Part shown: in pieces, positions 49,570 through 55,299 of the stretch
Numbering within the stretch: the stretch's first letter is position 1
How the letters are laid out: each line of letters opens with the position of its first letter
From: Gluconobacter cerinus
GTDB lineage: Bacteria; Pseudomonadota; Alphaproteobacteria; Acetobacterales; Acetobacteraceae
Reading direction: 5' to 3'
DNA: 55,299 bases
NCBI RefSeq assembly: GCF_002723935.1
Contig: NZ_BEWM01000008.1
Location: 1 to 55,299, forward strand
Notes under the pieces: generated by a model
Seen by the model: only the letters and a program-made list of their open reading frames with translations
Told to the model about the DNA's origin: nothing
The model's database searches: none
Position numbers and translations under genes: made by a program

Positions 49570-50852
49570 TGCCGAAGCTTCCCAAGTTCAAATCCGTCCT
49601 GTCGAGCGCGACACGCGGCGGAAACCGCCGCCTGGTCCTGCTCGGCGCCTCGGCCGTCTCCGTGATCGCTCTGGTGCTTGTCGTCTCACATCATGAGACC
49701 AAGCAGATGCCCAAGTCTGACCCGGGTCAGATCGCAGAGATGAACGCTCTGCCCGCTGGAACCAACACCAATCCGGAACAGGATCGTCTGCGTCATCTGC
49801 AGAACACCGAAACCGCACAGAAGTCCGAAGGCGCTGGCCAGTCCTACACGCCGGATCTGGCACCGGCCGTTGCGCGTGCCGACAAGGGCGAAAAGAAAGA
49901 TGCCGTCCTGTCCTATGACGGCGCGCATGGTCAGCCGCAGGAAGTCGGGTACAACGCGCCGATTACCCCTCCTGCACCGCCGCCAACGCCGCCGCATATC
50001 GAAAATGCACCGCAGGCACCGCTTGTGCAGACCGATCCGGCCTATTCCTCTTCTGGTAATGGCGAAACCTCTCAGGCCGAGCAGCAGGAGCGTGAAAAGC
50101 GCCGCGCCCGCTATGTCGCCGAAATCGCGCGCATCGAAAGCGGGCTTCAGACCCGGCCCCCTGTCTCGGATCTTCAGGAAGCCGTGTTTAAGCCAGAGCA
50201 GGACGGCCAGCCTCAGGCCGAGAAGACAATGGCCACGCGTGGGGCAACGGGCGCATCCGCAGCGGCCACGGCCTCACACGATACGGCAGCTCCGCCAGCT
50301 CTGATTCCTGCCGGTCGCGGGATCTATGCCCATACCGTCACCGCGACGGACAGCGACCTGTCCGGTCAGATCGTGCTTGAGGCCGATAGCGGTCCCATCG
50401 CCGGCGACCGCATGATTGCGACTGTCGCAAGGGCACCCGGAAACGAGCAGCTCCTGGTCGTGCAGGTCAACAAGATCATTCATCAGGGCCGCAATCTCGC
50501 AACCAACGGCGTGGTGATGGCGCCCGACACCATGAAGCAGGGTGTCGCCTCCAGCGTCGATCCCCTGATTTTCCAGCGGTTCGTCATGCCGGCAGCGGCT
50601 GCATTCGTGCAGGGCCTCGGTCAGGCCATCGAAACCACGTCCAATGTCACCGGCAGCTACAGCGCCCTGGGCGGCATGAATTATATCCAGCGTCTGAACA
50701 TGGGCCAGCAGCTCGGCGTCGCCGCAGGAAGTGCCGCCTCGGCCGTTAACAGCGCCCTGACACAGGATACGCCAACCCGCTCGCGGATCATTCTGGCCGC
50801 CAATGTGAATGTCGGCGTCATGTTCATGGATCCCGTTGTCGATAAGCCCTGA
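49566..50852 (+). CDS. dotG: DotG/IcmE/TraO-family VirB10-like protein
   Basis: A 428-residue protein with an N-terminal membrane helix (LVLLGASAVSVIALVLVVSH, residues 22-41), a long Pro/Gln/Glu linker (residues 45-230) and a C-terminal VirB10-like beta-barrel domain (GRGIYAHTVTATDSDLSGQI, GDRMIATVARA, QGRNLATNGVVMAP). It links the inner and outer membrane parts of the transfer channel. Legionella DotG has a much longer repeat linker; this one is short, as in plasmid TraO. The recurring motif starts 11 bases after its stop. Confidence 0.9.
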   Translation: MMPKLPKFKSVLSSATRGGNRRLVLLGASAVSVIALVLVVSHHETKQMPKSDPGQIAEMNALPAGTNTNPEQDRLRHLQNTETAQKSEGAGQSYTPDLAPAVARADKGEKKDAVLSYDGAHGQPQEVGYNAPITPPAPPPTPPHIENAPQAPLVQTDPAYSSSGNGETSQAEQQEREKRRARYVAEIARIESGLQTRPPVSDLQEAVFKPEQDGQPQAEKTMATRGATGASAAATASHDTAAPPALIPAGRGIYAHTVTATDSDLSGQIVLEADSGPIAGDRMIATVARAPGNEQLLVVQVNKIIHQGRNLATNGVVMAPDTMKQGVASSVDPLIFQRFVMPAAAAFVQGLGQAIETTSNVTGSYSALGGMNYIQRLNMGQQLGVAAGSAASAVNSALTQDTPTRSRIILAANVNVGVMFMDPVVDKP

Positions 50853-50862
50853 ATTTCCGCAC

Positions 50863-50919
50863 TCAGTCGCAGATCGTTCCCCGATCCTTCTGGCAGTCTC
50901 AGCCAGAAGGATCTTTTTT
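50863..50919 (+). promoter_or_regulatory. Recurring motif plus terminator-like hairpin directly before dotF
   Basis: TCAGTCGCAGATC (50863-50875) is followed by a perfect 12-bp stem, GATCCTTCTGGC (50883-50894) with GCCAGAAGGATC (50902-50913), then T6 (50914-50919), and the ATG of the next gene starts at 50920. The 3' arm carries the only Shine-Dalgarno (AGAAGG). The element can thus act as a terminator, an attenuator or a translation switch in mid operon. Confidence 0.8.
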
Positions 50920-52101
50920 ATGAGTTCCACAGTTCATCACCTGAACACCGAAACCACTCCGCGTCGGATGGAGCCCGCGTCGGCTGCACCCCCGCCGCCT
51001 TCTCAGCACGACACCGTGGCGGACGATCTGGACGGTCACGACGCCGACCCAACGGCCCATACTGACAGTCACACGGTCGAACCGGCATCATCATCCCGCT
51101 CCTCTTCTTTTCTCACGCCCCTGATCTCGCGCTACGAGGCGCTGACACCGCGCCAGAAGCTCTACGGCGGTTCGGGTCTCGGGATCTGCGGCGTCCTGCT
51201 CGTGGGGATTCTGGCGGCCAGTGGGCACCATCATCACCCTGTCTCTACGCCTGGCCAGGAAGTGGGCATGGATCAGACGGCAGCGCCCGTTGCTCAGGCC
51301 CCCGAACCGCCTCCGGTGGCGGCCCCTCCTGCCACCGCCGATCTTGCGGAAATGCAGACCCTCGGCCACCCGAAAGCTGCGGCGACCCCGTCCGCCACTG
51401 CGACGTCGCCGAAAGCGCCTCCTGCGGCCGCCGTTGCCACGCCGTCAGCCGCATCGCAGTCTGCGCCAGCCCAGACTGACGCCCCGGTCGTTGCTCCGCC
51501 CACACCTCCTGCCGATCCGGTCAAGACAGCGCAGACCCTTCAGGCCGCGCCCATGGCGACCCAGCAGCAGATCGACGTGCTTCAGCTCGTCACCGAAGAG
51601 GCCCGCGTCATCGAACGCGAGCGGGGCGAGGTCGAGAGCCTGCGGCAATCTCTGGCAGGGCGCAGTAAAGCTGAAGAAGACCGCCTGAACGATCTGACAC
51701 GGCGCATTTCCCTGATTGAAGCCAATCACGCCGTCACGGGTGCTGAAAACTCCGGTGCGGATGAGGCCGCACAGGCCCACGCAGCAGCCGAAAAGGCGCG
51801 TGCGGCCTTGAGTGCTGCCATGAACAGGCCTGCGGCTGCGGCCCCGACGTCTTCGAACGCTCCACCCGCTCCGGCCGCCGTGGCCGGCCCGGCTCCAAAG
51901 CCTGCCTGGATCCATCACTACCGGATCGTTGCGGCCTCACCACAACTCGCCATGATCGAAGACAGCGCGGCCCCAAGCGGACAAGCCCGTCAGTTCGAGG
52001 TCGGCGTTGGCACCGTCATTCCCGGTTACGGCGTCGTCCTGACCATCAGCCAGCAGGGCGCCACCTGGGTTCTGCACACGGCTCATGGCGACCTGAACTG
52101 A
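50920..52101 (+). CDS. dotF: DotF/IcmG/TraP-like inner-membrane protein
   Basis: A 393-residue protein from ATG 50920; an in-frame start upstream lies inside dotG and is rejected. The cytoplasmic N-terminus (about 80 residues, acidic, Pro-rich) precedes one membrane helix (GGSGLGICGVLLVGILAAS, near 84-103), a long Ala/Pro region, a coiled coil (VIERERGEVESLRQSLAGRS, near 228-270) and a C-terminal beta domain (HHYRIVAASPQLAMIEDS, GTVIPGYGVVLTIS). Layout and position between dotG and dotE match IcmG/DotF and TraP. Its expression is subject to the unusual leader just upstream. Confidence 0.78.
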   Translation: MSSTVHHLNTETTPRRMEPASAAPPPPSQHDTVADDLDGHDADPTAHTDSHTVEPASSSRSSSFLTPLISRYEALTPRQKLYGGSGLGICGVLLVGILAASGHHHHPVSTPGQEVGMDQTAAPVAQAPEPPPVAAPPATADLAEMQTLGHPKAAATPSATATSPKAPPAAAVATPSAASQSAPAQTDAPVVAPPTPPADPVKTAQTLQAAPMATQQQIDVLQLVTEEARVIERERGEVESLRQSLAGRSKAEEDRLNDLTRRISLIEANHAVTGAENSGADEAAQAHAAAEKARAALSAAMNRPAAAAPTSSNAPPAPAAVAGPAPKPAWIHHYRIVAASPQLAMIEDSAAPSGQARQFEVGVGTVIPGYGVVLTISQQGATWVLHTAHGDLN

Positions 52102-52111
52102 GGAGGCCAGC

Positions 52112-52645
52112 ATGGAAGGCCTTGTCAATCTCGTCCATGAAATCGCCGTTGCCATGGGCTGGCTTCTGCCCACGGCCTGCTACGCGGCGGCCGTGAGCTG
52201 CCTGATCTTCAGTCTGGTCGGGATCTATCAGTATTACCACCCGACCATTCAGGCCCTGCAGGACAAGCCGTGGCTGCCCTATCTGTCGCTTGTCCTGTGC
52301 GGTGTCTTCGCGTCGTTCAACGTCATCCTCACCAAGAGCACGGCCTCGGCCGGAACCGACGTGCAGGTCACTCTGGGCGACGCGGCGACCAGTTACAGCA
52401 CGGCGGACAGCCTGATCACCGGTACCGGCCCCAAGGACGCGATCCTCGCGATCGTCAAAGACTTTGCCCTGTTCTTTCAGATGTTCGGGGCATGGACGTG
52501 CTTCTTCGCCGTCCTGACCTGGTTTGCAATCCAGCGAGGCCGTTCAAACCGGGAGCGCCTTGGCTGCGGCATCCAGTACGTCTTTGGCGTCATGCTCCTC
52601 AATCCCGTCAAGGACGCCACCTGGATCCTTTCTTTCTGGCCCTGA
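52112..52645 (+). CDS. dotE: DotE/IcmC/TraQ-like inner-membrane protein
   Basis: A 177-residue protein with four hydrophobic segments near residues 13-42, 52-75, 112-138 and 145-170 (for example LPTACYAAAVSCLIFSLVGI). The final segment (GCGIQYVFGVMLLNPVKD) resembles the conserved end of IcmC. It takes the icmC place in the order L-K-E-G-C-D-J-B. GGAGG precedes the start by six bases. Confidence 0.75.
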   Translation: MEGLVNLVHEIAVAMGWLLPTACYAAAVSCLIFSLVGIYQYYHPTIQALQDKPWLPYLSLVLCGVFASFNVILTKSTASAGTDVQVTLGDAATSYSTADSLITGTGPKDAILAIVKDFALFFQMFGAWTCFFAVLTWFAIQRGRSNRERLGCGIQYVFGVMLLNPVKDATWILSFWP

Positions 52646-52680
52646 AACGGGCTGACGAAAAAAAACACCCCTCGCCCGCC

Positions 52681-52730
52681 TCAGTCGCAGATCACGCGGT
52701 CAGATTGGTTGGCAGAGGGGATTGTCCCTC
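52681..52730 (+). promoter_or_regulatory. Recurring motif plus hairpin before dotP
   Basis: TCAGTCGCAGATC (52681-52693), then GAGGG (52715-52719) with CCCTC (52726-52730), possibly extended by GTTG with CAAC on either side. The Shine-Dalgarno GGAGA (52736-52740) lies just beyond the stem, so here it is not buried. Confidence 0.65.
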
Positions 52731-52748
52731 ACAACGGAGAAACAACTC

Positions 52749-53180
52749 ATGACATCCCAGACAGCCCCGTCTTCTTCCCGCGCTCTCACCAAGATCGGCG
52801 CGACCGTCGCGACAGCAACCATGCTGCCGATGGTGATGGCTGGCACCGCTCTTGCTGCCGCAGGCGGTACGGCCTCCAGCAACGGCCTTGGCCATCAGAT
52901 CCAGAACATGGCGCAGGAAGGTACGGACACCATCGGTGTCGGCTCTGCCGCAGCCCTCTACGCGCTGGCCATTGTCGCGCTCGTGACGGGTATCGTGCTG
53001 TTCTACAAGTCCCAGAAGGAAGAGACCAAGCGCCCGGGCATGGCGATTGCCGGCGTCGTCTGCTTCGTTCTGGCCGGTGTGGCGGCTACAGGTCCGAAGT
53101 GGATCAACAACTCTGCGAACACGGCCTCCAACGGGAATGCTGAAATCAGCAATACCGCCAAGAGCTACCAGTTCCAGTAA
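52749..53180 (+). CDS. dotP: DotP/IcmD/TraR-like small membrane protein
   Basis: A 143-residue protein from ATG 52749 (CGGAGA upstream). A signal-like hydrophobic N-terminus (TMLPMVMAGTALAAAGG) precedes two membrane segments (AALYALAIVALVTGIVLFY and MAIAGVVCFVLAGVAATG) joined by a basic loop (KSQKEETKRPG). This is the IcmD/DotP layout, and the gene takes the icmD place. Separate leader control by the recurring motif suggests that it and the following genes can be expressed apart from dotI-dotE. Confidence 0.75.
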   Translation: MTSQTAPSSSRALTKIGATVATATMLPMVMAGTALAAAGGTASSNGLGHQIQNMAQEGTDTIGVGSAAALYALAIVALVTGIVLFYKSQKEETKRPGMAIAGVVCFVLAGVAATGPKWINNSANTASNGNAEISNTAKSYQFQ

Positions 53181-53186
53181 GCTGAC

Positions 53187-53834
53187 ATGACCTCCGATCC
53201 GTTCTTCCTCCAGCCTGGTCTCGACCAGGAGATCCGGCCCGGGAAAGACGGGTCGGATGGCTCGTTCACCTGCTCCTGCTGCGGTTTGCCGTCGCCCGGG
53301 GCAGGTCTTCCCTGGACTGGTCCCTCCTCGGGGGCCGGTCTCAGGGTCTGCCAGGTGTGCAATCTCCTGCAGGACACATCGCGTGCGGCCATCGACGCCG
53401 AGGCCATGCTGGTCTGGTGGCCGGAAATCTCCCAGTCGCGCCTGATGTTTCTTGTTCGCACGGCCCACCAGACGCTCCGCCTGATGGCCAGACAACAGGG
53501 TCAGTCTGACCGCCAGTTCTGGGACACCGTCCTGAAGGCTATCCCGGACCCTCTGCTCGGCACGCAGTTTTCCCCCTCTTTCCGGACGCCCATGACGCTC
53601 CTGCGTCTGCTGGAGTCCAGACGTGCGGAAGCCGAGCATCGACTGCAATCCGGCTCCATCCGTCAGATCACAACGGCCATGCGCCTGTGTGGCAGCGCCG
53701 ATGAGGCCGTCCAACGCAATCTCGCTCTCCTCCGCGCAGGCCTGCGCATTCTGCCAACCGGCAGGCTGCTTGACGCTGGCGCTGACGTTTACCCGACCTT
53801 CCTCGACAAGGCCCTTGCCCTCACCCCATCCTGA
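53187..53834 (+). CDS. dotN: DotN/IcmJ/TraT-like protein
   Basis: A 215-residue soluble protein. A zinc-ribbon type N-terminus has CSCCGLPS and CQVCNLLQD, four spaced cysteines in CxxC pairs (near residues 28-31 and 55-58), as in DotN, which belongs to the coupling complex at the cytoplasmic face. The motif AMLVWWPEISQSRL resembles the LPE-like element of IcmJ proteins. It takes the icmJ place. A weak ribosome binding site, six bases after the dotP stop, suggests translation coupling. Confidence 0.8.
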   Translation: MTSDPFFLQPGLDQEIRPGKDGSDGSFTCSCCGLPSPGAGLPWTGPSSGAGLRVCQVCNLLQDTSRAAIDAEAMLVWWPEISQSRLMFLVRTAHQTLRLMARQQGQSDRQFWDTVLKAIPDPLLGTQFSPSFRTPMTLLRLLESRRAEAEHRLQSGSIRQITTAMRLCGSADEAVQRNLALLRAGLRILPTGRLLDAGADVYPTFLDKALALTPS

Positions 53835-53847
53835 CGCGGAGTTTCCA

Positions 53848-55299
53848 ATGTCTGGCTTTTTGACCGAGTTGCTTGCCAGCGCGAGCCTCTTCCTTCGTCA
53901 GCCCCTCGAATCCTTTTGCGATGTCGAGACCAATCATACGGACGCCGTCCATCAGGACCGGCTCGTGACACTCCGGGGCGAGTACGTCTCGGTTCTGCGC
54001 GTGAATGGTCTGCGCACCATGTGCTCGCGTGCAGATGTGGAAGCCGTCGCCGAACAGCAGCGCATCGAACTTCAGGGCCTGCTCGAAGGCACCGGTCATG
54101 TGATCGAAGGCTGGTATATCTCCGACCCGGATCAGGCCCGCGTCGCCGTGGATCTGCTGGCGCTCAATGGATGCGAGCAGATTTCGCGCATGATGAACGC
54201 TGACTTCCACGACATCATCAATGAGCGCCGCCTGCGGTGGCCTCAGGTGATGCGGTGGGAGGATGCCTGCTACATCCTGTGGACCCGACCGGCCGTTCTG
54301 ACCCGCGAAGAAAAGAAGCAGGTGGCGGCCGAGAGAAAAGAGCAGGTCAAGGCGTGGCCAAAAGCGGGGAGCGGTCAGCGCTTTACCCTGCGCTCCGAAC
54401 TCATGGCAGGCCGACATGATGCGTTTGTGGCGCGTGTGCAGGACAGCATGTCCAATCTCGGCATCTCCACAACGCTGCTCCGGGCCGATGAATCCATCAC
54501 GCTGGCGCGTGAAACGCTCTACCGAGAGACGGCCGGAAGCGGCTGGAAGCCCACGCTGGTGGGCGACCCTGTCATGCCGCGTCTTCCGGATGACGAAAAA
54601 CAGAGCAAAAAGACCGAAAACCTGCTCTGGCCGTCCCTGCGCGATCAGATTTTCAACGCGGATGCCGAAAATCAGGGCGGCCAGCTCGTGACGGTCGGTG
54701 ATTACACCTATGCCCCCGTGGACATGCTTCTCGGCCCCGAGGATCCGCGCCCGTTCTCCGAACTGCTCAACACTCTGGGCCGCAAGCGTCTGCCCTGGCG
54801 CAGTTCCATGATCCTCGAAGGCGGTGGCAAAGCCGCGTTCGCCATCAAGGAAACAGGGGCCACCATGCTCGGCATGTTTCCGGGCAACAAAGACATTACG
54901 CGGGCTTTTCAGGCCATCAAGCGGATGCGCGAGACGGAAAACCATAATTCCGTCCGGATGCGGATGACCGCCAGCACCTGGGCACCGGTCGGCGAAGACA
55001 AGCTGCTGCGTCGCCGTGCGGCCGATTTATCTCAGGGCCTCGAAAGCTGGGGCGGCTGCAAGACCACCCGTGTTCCGGGCGACCCGCTTGAGGCCGCCAT
55101 GGGGTCGGTGCCGGTGCTTTCTCTGGGTTCCACGGCCACCCCGGCTCTTGCGCCTCTGGGGGATGCCATGGGCATGATGCCGTGGATGCGAAGCGCCTCC
55201 CCCTTCCCGCAAGGTTCCATCCTCTTTCGTAAGCCCGATGGCGGGATCTGGCCGTTCGATCCGACTGGCGGCGGTGTACGTGAGCATATCGCGGATATC
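53848..55299 (+). CDS. dotO: DotO/IcmB/TraU-family ATPase (partial, runs off the window)
   Basis: The first 484 codons of a large VirB4-like ATPase. The start at 53848 has GCGGAG upstream. The visible part is the N-terminal half (FCDVETNHTDAVHQDRLVTL, LRVNGLRTMCSRADVE, YILWTRPAVLTREEKK, GDYTYAPVDMLLGPEDPRPF). The Walker A motif of the family lies further downstream and is not in the window. It follows the icmJ homologue, completing the conserved order. An opposite-strand frame of 374 codons over the same DNA is a shadow. Confidence 0.85.
   Translation, partial: MSGFLTELLASASLFLRQPLESFCDVETNHTDAVHQDRLVTLRGEYVSVLRVNGLRTMCSRADVEAVAEQQRIELQGLLEGTGHVIEGWYISDPDQARVAVDLLALNGCEQISRMMNADFHDIINERRLRWPQVMRWEDACYILWTRPAVLTREEKKQVAAERKEQVKAWPKAGSGQRFTLRSELMAGRHDAFVARVQDSMSNLGISTTLLRADESITLARETLYRETAGSGWKPTLVGDPVMPRLPDDEKQSKKTENLLWPSLRDQIFNADAENQGGQLVTVGDYTYAPVDMLLGPEDPRPFSELLNTLGRKRLPWRSSMILEGGGKAAFAIKETGATMLGMFPGNKDITRAFQAIKRMRETENHNSVRMRMTASTWAPVGEDKLLRRRAADLSQGLESWGGCKTTRVPGDPLEAAMGSVPVLSLGSTATPALAPLGDAMGMMPWMRSASPFPQGSILFRKPDGGIWPFDPTGGGVREHIADI

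Noticed and set aside
53821-54945. Minus-strand frame of 374 codons over the dotO gene
   Set aside because: The plus-strand frame is continuous to the window end and matches the DotO/TraU family in the conserved gene order.

Overview
This window looks like part of a large conjugative plasmid, or an integrated plasmid-like element, from an acetic acid bacterium (Acetobacteraceae, of the Gluconobacter / Acetobacter / Komagataeibacter kind). The reasons are a RepC-type replication initiator, a GapR (DUF2312) nucleoid protein, a Dot/Icm-like (type IVB, IncI-Tra-like) conjugation system, Hint-domain surface proteins of alphaproteobacterial type, and several insertion sequences. The genus call is inference; no rRNA or other chromosomal marker is present.

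Layout. (1) 1-11.3 kb is an accessory zone rich in broken genes: a decayed Fic gene, a frameshifted DUF4214-repeat toxin with a CDI-like nuclease tail and an overlapping immunity gene, a Hint protein, an IS3-family element with an amber-interrupted transposase sitting in a relict IS5-family element, and a frameshifted strand-loop-strand O-heptosyltransferase. (2) 11.4-15.4 kb holds a repeat-rich adhesin-like passenger fused to a Hint domain, a small XRE regulator and an IS5-family element. (3) 15.5-24.1 kb is a segment that looks foreign: a membrane protein; a defence-like operon (ribbon-helix-helix protein, N6-adenine methyltransferase, PD-(D/E)XK-like nuclease, FRG-domain protein); a MerR regulator with a divergent cation efflux gene; and IS debris. 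(4) 24.1-33.0 kb is a MocR-type regulator divergent from a six-gene operon: TonB-dependent receptor, nitrilase-like amidase, MFS transporter, N-formylglutamate amidohydrolase family protein, a small unknown protein and a periplasmic S10 carboxypeptidase. It reads as an uptake and degradation route for an amide- or peptide-like nutrient. (5) 33.1-36.5 kb is the plasmid maintenance block: vapBC, gapR, and repC with a candidate internal origin and three hairpins upstream. (6) 36.5-55.3 kb is the conjugation region. On the minus strand are a DotA/TraY-containing operon, a Dsb-like protein and a possible IcmV/TraX protein. On the plus strand are genes colinear with Legionella icmL-K-E-G-C-D-J-B, the last running off the window.

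The most interesting pattern is not a gene. A 13-base motif, consensus TYAGTCGCAGATC, recurs nine times, always outside or at the very end of genes. In seven of the nine cases it lies 35-55 nt before the start codon of a plasmid or conjugation gene. At several of these a hairpin lies between the motif and the start and buries the Shine-Dalgarno sequence in its 3' arm. This suggests an undescribed plasmid-wide regulon controlled by an operator, an RNA leader, or both. An XRE regulator with two DNA-binding domains is encoded next to a back-to-back pair of these motifs.

The left 11 kb carries several frameshifts, some at homopolymers, so either real decay or sequencing error is possible there.
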